Origin: Hydrogenophaga palleronii NBRC 102513
Lineage (GTDB): Bacteria; Pseudomonadota; Gammaproteobacteria; Burkholderiales; Burkholderiaceae_C
Direction of reading: 5' to 3'
DNA: 41,298 nucleotides
Assembly: GCF_001571225.1 (NCBI RefSeq)
Contig: NZ_BCTJ01000032.1
Span: 1-41,298, forward strand
Shown here: piece after piece, positions 1 to 7,705 of the stretch
How positions within the stretch are numbered: position 1 is the stretch's first letter
Layout of the letters: every line of letters starts with the position of its first letter
Translations under genes and position numbers: made by a program
The notes under the pieces: generated by a model
What the model was told of the DNA's origin: nothing
What the model saw: only the letters and a program-made list of their open reading frames with translations
Database searches by the model: none

Positions 1-16
1 CAGGGGGAGTTCCGAA

Positions 17-1150
17 TCACTCCACCTTGAACTTGCCGTCCACGACCTTGAGCATCACACCGGTTTCGTTGGTGTAGCCCCAGTGGTCGTCCTTGGTCCA
101 GTTCATCACGCCGTGCGAGAACACGGTGCGGCCCATGGTTTCGAACGCGTCACGCAGACCGGCGCGGAACTCGGGCGTGCCGGGCTTGCCGTTCTTGAGT
201 GCAATCGGCACCGCCTTGTTCATCGCAATCGCAGCGTCGTAGGCGTGGCCGGCGAACTGGTTGCGCATGCCGGGGCCCACCAGCTTTTCGTAGTTGGTGA
301 CGAAGTCCATGGCCAGCTTCTTGGACGGGTGGCTGTCTGGCAGCTGTTCGGCGATCACGGCCGGGCCGGACACCACGAACGAGCCTTCCACGTCCTTGCC
401 ACCGATGCGCACCAGGTCGGGCGTGGCCGCGGCGTGCGTCTGGTAGATCTTGCCCTTGTAGCCGCGTTCGACGATGGCCTTGTGCGGCATGGCAGCGCCA
501 GAGCCGGTGGCCACCACCAGCATCGCATCGGGGTTGGCGGACGTGAGCTTGAGCGCCTGCGGCGTCACGCTGGTGTCGCTGCGGGCGAAGCGCTCTGCTG
601 CCACGACTTTCATGCCGGCCTTCTCGGCCTGGGGCGTGATGGCCTTGAGCCACAGTTCGCCGTAGGCGTCGGTGTAGCCGAGGAAGCCGATGGTCTTGAT
701 GCCTTGCTTCTTCATGTGCTCGACCATGGCGTGGGCCATCACGTCGTTGCCCTGTGGCAGGCGGAACAGCCACTGGTCGGCACCGGGCGGCACGCCCACG
801 GGCGAAGCGGCCAGTTGCACCGTCTTGGCTTCGGCAGCCACAGGGGCGATGGCCGCGGCCACCGGGGTCAGGGTCGAGCCGATGATCAGGTCGACCTTGT
901 CGTCGGTCACCAGGCGGCGTGCGTTGGCCGCGCCCTTGCCCGGATCGCTTGCGTCGTCCAGGATGATCAGGTTGACCTTCTCACCGCCAATGGTCTGCGG
1001 GAACAGCTTGAACTGGTTCTGCATCGGGATGCCGAGGCCGGAGCCCGGGCCGGTGAGCGAGAGGATCACGCCCACGTTGATGTCGGCCAGGGCCGCGGTG
1101 CTGGCCAGGGCCGTGACGGCGACGGCGACTAGGGTTTTCACTTTTTTCAT
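17..1150 (-). CDS. ABC transporter substrate-binding protein, branched-chain amino acid/aromatic type
   Basis: This is a 377-residue periplasmic binding protein of the Peripla_BP_6 (LivJ-like) family. It opens with a signal peptide (MKKVKTLVAVAVTALASTAA) with cleavage expected after the ALA near residue 22. The mature part starts DINVGVILSLTGPGSGLG, the usual first strand and ligand loop. I chose the ATG at 1150 because AAGGAGA lies just upstream and the signal peptide starts there; a longer reading frame to 1222 has no such site. It is the last visible gene of a minus-strand run with feruloyl-CoA synthase and beta-oxidation enzymes. By analogy with CouP of Rhodopseudomonas, which binds hydroxycinnamates, it may capture lignin-derived acids. 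That ligand is inference. No permease or ATPase gene is visible; they may lie left of the window. Confidence 0.88.
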   Translation of the reverse strand: MKKVKTLVAVAVTALASTAALADINVGVILSLTGPGSGLGIPMQNQFKLFPQTIGGEKVNLIILDDASDPGKGAANARRLVTDDKVDLIIGSTLTPVAAAIAPVAAEAKTVQLAASPVGVPPGADQWLFRLPQGNDVMAHAMVEHMKKQGIKTIGFLGYTDAYGELWLKAITPQAEKAGMKVVAAERFARSDTSVTPQALKLTSANPDAMLVVATGSGAAMPHKAIVERGYKGKIYQTHAAATPDLVRIGGKDVEGSFVVSGPAVIAEQLPDSHPSKKLAMDFVTNYEKLVGPGMRNQFAGHAYDAAIAMNKAVPIALKNGKPGTPEFRAGLRDAFETMGRTVFSHGVMNWTKDDHWGYTNETGVMLKVVDGKFKVE

Positions 1151-1212
1151 GGAAGGTCTCCTTCTTGGGGTGGTGGTGAAACGGACGGGGAACAGGGGTG
1201 GGAAAGCCGGCT

Positions 1213-1632
1213 TCAGGTGCACAGCGCCTTGATGTCTTCAGGCACGGGAATGGCCTTGATGCGGTCGGGTGCCTCGGGCGGGTGGATCACGAAGGCGCGC
1301 GTCTCACTGCCTTCGCACAACACGTCGTCGCCGCGCTTCACCACATGCCGGTGCATGAAGACCTTCTCGCGCCATTCGGTCACGCTGGTGTGGATCTGCA
1401 GGCGCTCGCCGTAGGTGGCCGGGCGCATGAACTTGGTGTGGATCTCCAGCAGCGGCGTACCGACGATGCCGCGCGTCTTCACCAGCTCGCGCCAGGGCGG
1501 CACACCGCACTTGACGAAGAAGTTCAGCGAAGAAGCGTCCATCCATTTGGAGAAGTTCGGGAAGAACACGATGCCTGCGGGATCGCAGTCACCGAACATC
1601 ACTTCCACTTCGTAAATCACGGTCTTGGTCAT
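1213..1632 (-). CDS. Hot-dog acyl-CoA thioesterase, 4-hydroxybenzoyl-CoA thioesterase family
   Basis: This 139-residue protein has the size and motif of single-domain hot-dog thioesterases. Near the N-terminus is FGDCDPAGIVFFPNF; Asp17 matches the catalytic aspartate of 4-hydroxybenzoyl-CoA thioesterase from Pseudomonas CBS3. The family hydrolyses aryl- or acyl-CoA to the free acid and CoA in the cytoplasm. It follows the SDR gene and precedes the binding-protein gene in one minus-strand run. In that setting the likely substrate is the benzoyl-type CoA (vanilloyl-CoA or 4-hydroxybenzoyl-CoA) left after side-chain thiolysis. The substrate is inferred from context; the fold and motif are seen directly. 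Confidence 0.87.
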   Translation of the reverse strand: MTKTVIYEVEVMFGDCDPAGIVFFPNFSKWMDASSLNFFVKCGVPPWRELVKTRGIVGTPLLEIHTKFMRPATYGERLQIHTSVTEWREKVFMHRHVVKRGDDVLCEGSETRAFVIHPPEAPDRIKAIPVPEDIKALCT

Positions 1633-1696
1633 CGATAAAAACGGTCGGAGAAAAATGTCTGGTCGGGAGATGCCGGGGTGGCACGGAGAGACGGTT

Positions 1697-2461
1697 TTAT
1701 CGGGGCGCCATGCGAAGTGCGCCGTCCAGGCGGATCACTTCACCGTTCAGGTGCGTGTTGCTGACGATATGCGCCGCGAGCTGCGCGAACTCTTCGGGTT
1801 TTCCCAGGCGCGGCGGGAACGGAATGCTCGCGGCCAGCGAGGCCTGCACGGGTTCGGGCAACTGCTTCATCAGCGGCGTGGCAAACAGGCCGGGGGCGAT
1901 GGTGCAGACGCGGATGCCGTGCTGCGCCAGGTCACGCGCCATCGGCAGCGTCATGCCCACCAGCCCGCCCTTGGACGCGCTGTAGGCCTGCTGGCCCACC
2001 TGGCCGTCGAACGCGGCCACGCTGGCGGTGAACATCATCACGCCGCGCTCGCCGTCTTCCAGCGGATCGAGCTTGGCGCAGGCGGCAGCGAACAGGCGGC
2101 TGGCGTTGTAGGTGCCGATCAGGTTGACGTTGATGACCTTGGCGAAATCTTCCAGCGGCGCGGGGTTGCCGTCCTTGCCGACCACGCGCTTGGCGGTGCC
2201 GATGCCGGCGATGTTCATCAGGATGCGAGCCGGGCCGTGCGCTGCCGCGGCCTGGTCGAGCGCGTTCTGCAGGCTGTCGGTGTCGGTGATGTCGCAACGC
2301 ACCGCGACGCCGCCAATGTCGGCCGCCACGCGTTGTGCGTTGTCCAGGTTGACGTCGAGCACGGCGACCTTGGCGCCCAGGCGGGCCAGTTCGCGCGCGG
2401 TGGCTTCACCGAGACCGGAGCCACCACCGGTGACGAGGGCTGCTTGTCCTTGGATGTTCAT
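1697..2461 (-). CDS. SDR-family 3-hydroxyacyl-CoA dehydrogenase (HSD10-like)
   Basis: This is a 254-residue classical short-chain dehydrogenase. The cofactor motif TGGGSGLG is at residues 11-18 and Asp36 ends the second strand, which favours NAD over NADP. The catalytic set is Ser147, Tyr160 and Lys164 (YSASKGG). It resembles human HSD17B10 and bacterial 3-hydroxy(-2-methyl)acyl-CoA dehydrogenases. It sits between the thiolase and thioesterase genes, so I read it as the enzyme oxidising the 3-hydroxy-3-arylpropionyl-CoA formed by the neighbouring hydratase to the beta-ketoacyl-CoA. A paralogue lies at 37149-37907. The family call is secure; the aryl substrate is inferred. Confidence 0.88.
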   Translation of the reverse strand: MNIQGQAALVTGGGSGLGEATARELARLGAKVAVLDVNLDNAQRVAADIGGVAVRCDITDTDSLQNALDQAAAAHGPARILMNIAGIGTAKRVVGKDGNPAPLEDFAKVINVNLIGTYNASRLFAAACAKLDPLEDGERGVMMFTASVAAFDGQVGQQAYSASKGGLVGMTLPMARDLAQHGIRVCTIAPGLFATPLMKQLPEPVQASLAASIPFPPRLGKPEEFAQLAAHIVSNTHLNGEVIRLDGALRMAPR

Positions 2462-2510
2462 GCTTGCTTCCTTGTTGGGACAGAAAAAATGGCGTGCGTG
2501 TGCGTCGGAA

Positions 2511-2585
2511 ACACCGCGAAACCGGCTTTGCCGGGCCGCTGGTGTTGCCCCTTTGAGGGGGTGGCGCGAAGCGACGCGGGGGTGT
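2511..2585 (-). repeat. Stop-codon-anchored hairpin repeat, copy 1
   Basis: Read on the minus strand, the element begins directly after the thiolase stop codon. It holds a GC-rich leader, a hairpin with arms CCCC/GGGG (2548-2551 with 2557-2560) and a second hairpin CCGGC-AAA-GCCGG (2522-2534), then TTCGCGG-like sequence. It closely matches the copies after ligJ and ligK homologues and lies inside an operon, between the thiolase and SDR genes. Confidence 0.8.
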
Positions 2586-3833
2586 TCATGCTGCGGGGTT
2601 TTCGATCAGCAATGCCATGCCTTGGCCACCGCCCACGCAGGCGCTGGAGATGCCGTAACGCTGGCCGCTGCGCTGCAGTTCGCGCGCCAGCGTGAGCGTG
2701 AGGCGCACGCCGGTGGCTGCCAGCGGGTGGCCCAGTGCGATGGCGCCGCCGTTGACGTTCAGACGCGCCAGGTCCATGCCGAGTTCACGCGCCACCGCCA
2801 GGGTTTGTGCCCCTTGCGCTTCGTTCACTTCGAAGCGAGCGATGTCGCTCAGCTGCAGGCCGGCGCGCTCCAGCAGCAGGCGGATCGCCGGCGCCGGGCC
2901 GATGCCCATGATCTCGGGCGGCACGCCCACGGCCGCCGCCGCCACCACGCGCGCCAGCGGTTTCTTGCCGTTCGCCTTCGCGTAGCTGCCAGAGGCCACC
3001 ACGCAGGCCGCGGCCGCATCGACCAGTGCCGAGCTGTTGCCACCGGTCTGCACGCCGCCGTCGAACACCGCGCGCAGCCTGGCCAGCACCTCCACCGGTG
3101 AGATGCGCGGGTGGGTGTCGGTGGCCACTTCGGTGGTCTTGCCCTGCAGCTTGATGCCGCGTGGCTTGTAGCCCGCGAGCTCGAATTTTTCGCTGATCAC
3201 CGGCACGATCTCGCCCGCCAGGAAGCCGCTCTCCTGTGCCGCCACGGCCTTGGCGAACGAGGCCGAGGCGAACGCATCCACCTCTTCGCGGGTGATGCCG
3301 TACTTGGCCGCCAGGTTTTCGGCGGTCTGGATCATGTTGATGCCGGCCGCCGGGTCTTTCAGGGCTTCCCACATGTAGTCCTTGAAGCCGACCGGCGCGC
3401 CCAGCTTGAAGCCGGTGCGGTGGTCGAAGGCGGCGATGGGGTTGCGCGTCATGTTCTCCGTGCCCACCACCAGCGCGGCGTCGCAGGCGCCGCCCTGGAT
3501 GTGCTCACCGGCCTGGCGGAACAGCTCGAAGCCGGTGCCGCAGATGCGCTGCGCCATGATGGCCGGCACCTCCACCGGCACGCCGGCGTACAGGCCGATG
3601 TGGCGCGGCAGGAAGAACTGGTCGAAGTCGCCCGGCGCCATGTTGCCGGTGACCACCGAGCCGATGTGTTCGCCCGGCACGCCGGCGCGGGCCAGCGCTT
3701 CGCGCGCGGCCTTGATGCCCAGGTCGGTGGGCGAGATGTGGCCCAGCGCGCCGCAGTAGTCCACCATCGGCGTGCGCACGCCGTCCAGCAGCCAGACGTC
3801 GTTGAACGCGTTGAAGAATCCTCGGGAAGCCAT
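2586..3833 (-). CDS. Thiolase (acetyl-CoA acyltransferase family)
   Basis: This 415-residue protein has the full thiolase layout. The nucleophile region is QRICGTGFE with Cys98, the C-terminal histidine is in GGAIALGHP (about His369), and the second cysteine is in SSACVGGGQG (about Cys399). Thiolases cleave a beta-ketoacyl-CoA with CoA to acetyl-CoA and a shortened acyl-CoA. It starts 12 bases after the feruloyl-CoA synthase stop codon, so the two are almost surely co-transcribed. The likely reaction is thiolysis of 3-aryl-3-oxopropionyl-CoA to vanilloyl-CoA or 4-hydroxybenzoyl-CoA. The start at 3833 puts six residues before NAFNDVWLLDGVRTP, the usual beginning of this family. Substrate is inferred from neighbours. 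Confidence 0.9.
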   Translation of the reverse strand: MASRGFFNAFNDVWLLDGVRTPMVDYCGALGHISPTDLGIKAAREALARAGVPGEHIGSVVTGNMAPGDFDQFFLPRHIGLYAGVPVEVPAIMAQRICGTGFELFRQAGEHIQGGACDAALVVGTENMTRNPIAAFDHRTGFKLGAPVGFKDYMWEALKDPAAGINMIQTAENLAAKYGITREEVDAFASASFAKAVAAQESGFLAGEIVPVISEKFELAGYKPRGIKLQGKTTEVATDTHPRISPVEVLARLRAVFDGGVQTGGNSSALVDAAAACVVASGSYAKANGKKPLARVVAAAAVGVPPEIMGIGPAPAIRLLLERAGLQLSDIARFEVNEAQGAQTLAVARELGMDLARLNVNGGAIALGHPLAATGVRLTLTLARELQRSGQRYGISSACVGGGQGMALLIENPAA

Positions 3834-3845
3834 GTGATCTCGTCT

Positions 3846-5714
3846 TTACTGTGGTTTCAGGATGGCGTGCAGCGTGTCGTCGTGCAGGTGCGCCACGGTC
3901 TCGGCCCGGTGCGCCAGCACCGCGCGCTGGTTGATGGAGCCCTTGTCGGTGATCTCGCCACGGTCGATGGTGGGCGCGTCGGCCAGCAGGCACAGGCGTG
4001 CGATGCGGCTGGCGCTGCCGGTGGAGGTCTTTGCCAGGTCGTTCACCACGCACTGGAAGTGCGCCAGCACCGGCGCGCTGTTGAGCACGTCGTGCAGCGA
4101 GGCGTCGGCGGGCAGGCCGCTGAGCGAGCGCACCGCGCCGGTGGGGAACACCATGGCGCCGACTTCCTTCATGTTCAGGCCGGTGATCACCACGTCCTGG
4201 ATGTAGGGTGCGCCGGCCGCGATGATCTTCGCGCGCATCGGGCCCACGCTCACGAAGGTGCCGGTGGCGAGCTTGAAGTCTTCGGCAATGCGGCCGTCGA
4301 ACTTCAGGCCCTGGTGGATGTCGGTCTCGTCGATCCACTTCACCGCGTCGCCGGTCTTGAAGAAACCTTCCTCGTCGAACGAGTCGGCGGTTTCTTCCGG
4401 CATGCGCCAGTAACCCGGCGTGATGTTCGGACCCTTGTAGCGCACCTCCGTCTTGCCGTCGGTGTCCACCAGTTTGAGCACCAGGCCCGGCGTGGGCAGG
4501 CCCAGGTCGCCGGCCTTCACGTTCGGGCTGGTGACGAAGATGCCGAAGGGGCCGGACTCGGTCATGCCCAGGCCGGTGCCCATCACGATGCGCTCGCCGA
4601 CTTCCTGCTCCTGCACCGCGTGCAGCGCGTCCCACACCGGCTGCGCCAGCGCGGCACCGGCGTAGAAGAACATCTTCACGCGCGACAGCAGCATCTTGCG
4701 CAGGGCCTCGTCGGTCTTCATCGCGTTGGCGATGGCCTCGAAACCGGTGGGCACGTTGAAGTACACCGTGGGCGCGATCTCGCGCAGGTTGCGCAGCGTC
4801 TCGGCCATCAGCGCGGGCGTGGGCTTGCCGTCGTCGATGTAGAGCGTTCCGCCGTGGTACAGCACCATGCCGACATTGTGGTTGCCGCCGAAGGTGTGGT
4901 TCCAGGGCAGCCAGTCCACCAGCACCAGCGGGCTCTCGGCCAGCACCGGCATCGACTCTGTCATCTGCTGCTGGTTGGCACACCACATGTGCTGCGTGTT
5001 GATCACCGCCTTGGGCATCTTGGTCGAGCCCGAGGTGAAGAGGAACTTGGTGATGGTGTCCGGGCCGGTGGCGGCCATCGCGGCGTCCACGGCGGGCGTG
5101 GGTTCGGTGGCCAGCAGCGCAGCGAACGAGGTGGTGGCGCGGCCGGGCACCGTGCCTTCGGTGGTCACCAGCTCCACGTCGGGTGCCAGGGTGGCGAGCA
5201 TGGCGCGGCTGTAGCGGTGCGCGTCGGCGGCGAACACCAGGCCGGGCGTGAGCGTCTTCACCACGTGGTGCAGCTTGTCGAAGTCCTGGCTCACCAGCGA
5301 GTAGGCGGGCGAGGTCGGGCAGTAGGCGATGCCGGCGTAGACGCAGCCCAGCGCCAGCAGCGCGTGCTCGATGTCGTTCTCGCTCAGGATCAGCACCGGG
5401 CGCTCGGCCGACAGGCCGCGGTTCAGCAGGCCCTGGCCGATGCGGCGCGCCGCATCCAGCGCCTGCGCGAATGTGACGTGGCGCCAGTCTCCGGTCGTGC
5501 CGTCGGCATTTTTCTCGCGGCGCGCGAACAGCGTCTGCTCGGGGCGCGTCTGAGCCCAATGCACCAGGCGGTCGGTGATGCGCGCGGGAAACGCGGGCAG
5601 CTCCTGCTGCGCGCTCAGGTAATGCACACCGGCGTCGCCGTCGCGCAGGGTGGCGCGGGTCACACCGAACGTCAGGGGCCGGTAACGGGCGGCCGTGGTG
5701 GGGTTCTGGCTCAT
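3846..5714 (-). CDS. fcs: Feruloyl-CoA synthase
   Basis: This 622-residue adenylate-forming enzyme activates hydroxycinnamic acids such as ferulate and p-coumarate to their CoA thioesters with ATP. The N-terminal YRPLTFGVTRATL and CPTSPAYSLVSQDFDKL segments are typical of bacterial feruloyl-CoA synthases. The ATP loop TSGSTKMPK is near residues 227-235, GMTESGP near 383-389 and the FFKTGD turn near 451-456. I chose MSQNPTTAARYR at 5714; the open frame continues to 6830 only because it reads an alternative frame of the upstream hydratase gene. It lies between the hydratase (upstream) and the thiolase (12 bases downstream). It is the most diagnostic gene for hydroxycinnamate use in this cluster. 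Confidence 0.92.
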   Translation of the reverse strand: MSQNPTTAARYRPLTFGVTRATLRDGDAGVHYLSAQQELPAFPARITDRLVHWAQTRPEQTLFARREKNADGTTGDWRHVTFAQALDAARRIGQGLLNRGLSAERPVLILSENDIEHALLALGCVYAGIAYCPTSPAYSLVSQDFDKLHHVVKTLTPGLVFAADAHRYSRAMLATLAPDVELVTTEGTVPGRATTSFAALLATEPTPAVDAAMAATGPDTITKFLFTSGSTKMPKAVINTQHMWCANQQQMTESMPVLAESPLVLVDWLPWNHTFGGNHNVGMVLYHGGTLYIDDGKPTPALMAETLRNLREIAPTVYFNVPTGFEAIANAMKTDEALRKMLLSRVKMFFYAGAALAQPVWDALHAVQEQEVGERIVMGTGLGMTESGPFGIFVTSPNVKAGDLGLPTPGLVLKLVDTDGKTEVRYKGPNITPGYWRMPEETADSFDEEGFFKTGDAVKWIDETDIHQGLKFDGRIAEDFKLATGTFVSVGPMRAKIIAAGAPYIQDVVITGLNMKEVGAMVFPTGAVRSLSGLPADASLHDVLNSAPVLAHFQCVVNDLAKTSTGSASRIARLCLLADAPTIDRGEITDKGSINQRAVLAHRAETVAHLHDDTLHAILKPQ

Positions 5715-5770
5715 GTCTCTCTCGGGCGGTTCTTCGTTATCAATCTGTCTCGTCGGCGCACGTGCCTGCA

Positions 5771-5818
5771 TCCCCCCAGCGAGGGGTGATGCGGAAGGCG
5801 GCGCGGTGGGGAGCGACC
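5771..5818 (-). repeat. Stop-codon-anchored hairpin repeat, partial copy 2
   Basis: Directly after the hydratase stop codon (minus-strand reading) comes a CTCCCC-ACCGCGCCGCC stretch and a hairpin ACCCCTCGCTGGGGGG. This matches the first half of the repeat family but lacks the CCGGC/GCCGG hairpin. It is a degraded copy and is called with less certainty. Confidence 0.5.
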
Positions 5819-6607
5819 TCAGTCGCTCTTCACCTTGTTCGCGCGGCCTTCCAGGAAGGCGCGCACGCGCTCCTTGGCCTCCGGGGCGTTCTGTGCGATG
5901 GCCGCCATCAGCGCTTCGGTGAAGAAGCCCTGGTCGGCCGGTTGTTCGGCGATGCGCGGCAGCGCGTGCATCAGCGCGTAGTTGGTGAGTGGTGCGTTGC
6001 CGGCGATGCGCGTGGCCAGCTCCAGCGCCTTCTCCAGCGCGGTGCCTTCGGGCACCAGGTACTGCGCCAGGCCGATGCGCTCGCCTTCTTCGGCTTTGTA
6101 GACGCGGCCGGTGAACATCATGTCGGCCATGCGCGCGGCGCCGATCAGGCGCGGGATGCGCACCGAACCGCCACCGCCCACGAAGATGCCGCGCGAGCCT
6201 TCGGGCAGCGCGAAGAACGCGCTGCTGTCGGCCACGCGGATGTGGCAGGCGCTGGCCAGTTCGAGGCCACCACCCACCACCGCGCCATGCAGCGCAGCGA
6301 CCACGGGCACCGGGCCGTGCTGCACGCATTCCAGCGCCGCGTGCCACATGCGGGAGTGGTGCAGGCCCTGGCCGGCGTCGCGCTCCTGCAGTTCGGACAG
6401 ATCCAGGCCGGCGCAGAAGTGGTCGCCCGAGCCGTGGATCACCGCCGCACGCACGGTGTTGGGCAGGCCCTGGAACACGTCGCGCAAGGCGAGAATGAGG
6501 CCGTCGTTGAGCGCATTGCGCTTGGCGGGCCGGGTGAGGGTGATCACGGCGATCTCGGAGGAAGCGCCTTGCAGTTTCAGGCTGATGTCGGTGGATGGTA
6601 GGTGCAT
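5819..6607 (-). CDS. Crotonase-fold enoyl-CoA hydratase, hydroxycinnamoyl-CoA type
   Basis: This 262-residue crotonase-family protein has the oxyanion loops HFCAGLDL and HGAVVGGGLELASACH. Glu116 (in GGGLELA) and Glu136 (in FALPEGSRG) are 20 residues apart, matching the catalytic pair Glu144/Glu164 of rat enoyl-CoA hydratase. Feruloyl-CoA hydratase/lyases that make vanillin have Ser in place of the first Glu. The residues therefore favour simple hydration of the cinnamoyl-CoA double bond without aldol cleavage. It is the first gene of the minus-strand catabolic run, 104 bases before feruloyl-CoA synthase. The residue pattern is seen; the substrate is inferred from the operon. Confidence 0.87.
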   Translation of the reverse strand: MHLPSTDISLKLQGASSEIAVITLTRPAKRNALNDGLILALRDVFQGLPNTVRAAVIHGSGDHFCAGLDLSELQERDAGQGLHHSRMWHAALECVQHGPVPVVAALHGAVVGGGLELASACHIRVADSSAFFALPEGSRGIFVGGGGSVRIPRLIGAARMADMMFTGRVYKAEEGERIGLAQYLVPEGTALEKALELATRIAGNAPLTNYALMHALPRIAEQPADQGFFTEALMAAIAQNAPEAKERVRAFLEGRANKVKSD

Positions 6608-6648
6608 GAAGGTTCTCGCTGGATCGGCCTGAAGTCGGGTCAGTGTGC

Positions 6649-6677
6649 TTGAAGTGTGCTCGTATTATTGTTATAAA
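6649..6677 (+). promoter_or_regulatory. Candidate sigma-70 promoter for the amidohydrolase gene
   Basis: A -35-like TTGAAG (6649-6654) and a -10-like TATAAA (6672-6677) are separated by 17 bases, about 80 bases before the ATG at 6757. The local sequence is AT-rich against a GC-rich background. It reads toward the CouO-like amidohydrolase. Prediction from sequence only. Confidence 0.5.
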
Positions 6678-6683
6678 CAATAA
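6665..6683. promoter_or_regulatory. Perfect palindromic operator candidate in the divergent region
   Basis: TTATTGTT-ATA-AACAATAA is a perfect inverted repeat with 8-base arms and a 3-base spacer. It covers the -10 box of the plus-strand promoter candidate and lies between the divergent hydratase and amidohydrolase genes. Size and placement suit a dimeric repressor. MarR-family proteins (CouR, FerC, HcaR types) commonly control hydroxycinnamate genes and respond to the CoA thioester, but no MarR gene is present in this window, so the regulator is inferred. Confidence 0.6.
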
Positions 6684-6756
6684 CCAAAAACAAGCGCGCT
6701 GATCGAAAACAGCCCCCGTGTTTACCCTAGGGACCGACCCCAACCCCGGAGACAAG

Positions 6757-7620
6757 ATGGACCACAAGAACCTGATCGCGATCGACATCCACACCCACGC
6801 CGAGGTGAGCTGCCGCAACCCCTTCGACAACTACGGCGAAGAGTACGACCGCGCCGCCGACAAGTTCTTCGGCAGCAACCGCCGCCCCACCATTGCCGAG
6901 ACCGTCGCCTACTACCGCGAGCACAAGCTCGGCCTGGTGATGTTCACGGTGGACAGCGAATCCAAGCTGGGCCGCCGGCGCATTCCCAACGAAGAGATCG
7001 CGCAGGCCGCGCGCGAGAACAGCGACATGATGATCGCCTTCGCCAGCATCGACCCGCACAAAGGCAAGATGGGTGCACGTGAAGCGGAGCGCCTCATCCA
7101 GGAAGAGGGCATCAAGGGCTTCAAGTTCCACCCCACGGTGCAGGGCTACCACCCCTACGACAAGATGGCCTGGCCGATCTACGAGGTGATCAACGCGCAC
7201 AAGCTGCCGGCGATCTTCCACACCGGCCACAGCGGCATCGGTTCGGGCATGCGCTGCGGTGGCGGCTTGCGGCTGGAGTACAGCAACCCGATGCACCTGG
7301 ACGACGTGGCGATCGACTTCCCTGACATGCAGATCGTCATGGCGCACCCCAGCTTCCCGTGGCAGGACGAGGCGCTCAGCGTGGCCACGCACAAGCCCAA
7401 CGTCTGGATCGACCTCTCGGGCTGGAGCCCGAAGTACTTTCCGAAGCAGCTGGTGCAGTACGCCAACACCCTGCTGAAAGACCGCGTGCTGTTCGGCAGC
7501 GACTACCCGCTGATCACCCCCGAGCGCTGGATGAAGGACTTCGAGGTCGCCGGCTTCAAGCCCGAGGTGATGCCCGGCATCCTGAAGGGCAACGCGGTTC
7601 GCCTGCTGGGCCTGGAATGA
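6757..7620 (+). CDS. CouO-like amidohydrolase (beta-ketoacyl-CoA hydrolase candidate)
   Basis: This 287-residue protein is an amidohydrolase-2 family metal enzyme. The first metal motif is IDIHTHAEVSC (His-x-His), followed by FKFHPTVQGYHP, IFHTGHSG, MAHPSFPW and the closing Asp in LFGSDYPLITPERW. I chose the ATG at 6757, preceded by GGAGA at 6748-6752, because MDHKNLIAIDIHTH is the usual start. Proteins of this type beside hydroxycinnamate genes (CouO in Rhodococcus and the Agrobacterium ferulate cluster) are described as hydrolases that split the beta-keto aryl-CoA to the free benzoic acid and acetyl-CoA. It is divergent from the feruloyl-CoA synthase operon. Family is clear; the exact substrate is inferred. 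Confidence 0.85.
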   Translation: MDHKNLIAIDIHTHAEVSCRNPFDNYGEEYDRAADKFFGSNRRPTIAETVAYYREHKLGLVMFTVDSESKLGRRRIPNEEIAQAARENSDMMIAFASIDPHKGKMGAREAERLIQEEGIKGFKFHPTVQGYHPYDKMAWPIYEVINAHKLPAIFHTGHSGIGSGMRCGGGLRLEYSNPMHLDDVAIDFPDMQIVMAHPSFPWQDEALSVATHKPNVWIDLSGWSPKYFPKQLVQYANTLLKDRVLFGSDYPLITPERWMKDFEVAGFKPEVMPGILKGNAVRLLGLE

Positions 7621-7621
7621 T

Positions 7622-7680
7622 CGTGCCCCCGTTCAGGGGGTGTTGCCTCTGCCCCGGCAAGGCCGGGTCCGGGGCATCTG
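7622..7680 (+). repeat. Stop-codon-anchored hairpin repeat, copy 3
   Basis: The element starts one base after the amidohydrolase stop codon. CCCCC-GTTCA-GGGGG forms one hairpin and CCCCGGC-AAG-GCCGGG a second. The first GC-rich leader seen in full copies is missing. It fills most of the gap before the acyl-CoA synthetase. Confidence 0.65.
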
Positions 7681-7705
7681 CTAGGTTGCTTGTGACGGAG
7701 ACGCC

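Noticed and set aside
3111..5789. An 892-residue plus-strand open frame opposite the thiolase and feruloyl-CoA synthase genes
   Set aside because: High GC lets antisense frames stay open. The translation is rich in His, Gly, Arg and Val and has no recognisable domain; the minus strand has full motifs.
5819..6607. Calling the crotonase a vanillin-forming feruloyl-CoA hydratase/lyase
   Set aside because: Glu116 stands where the lyases have Ser, the lyase-specific segment around the second glutamate is absent, and no vanillin dehydrogenase is nearby.
5715..6830. N-terminal extension of feruloyl-CoA synthase to 994 residues
   Set aside because: The extension is an out-of-frame reading of the hydratase gene and its promoter. 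The native start MSQNPTTAARYR at 5714 fits the family length.
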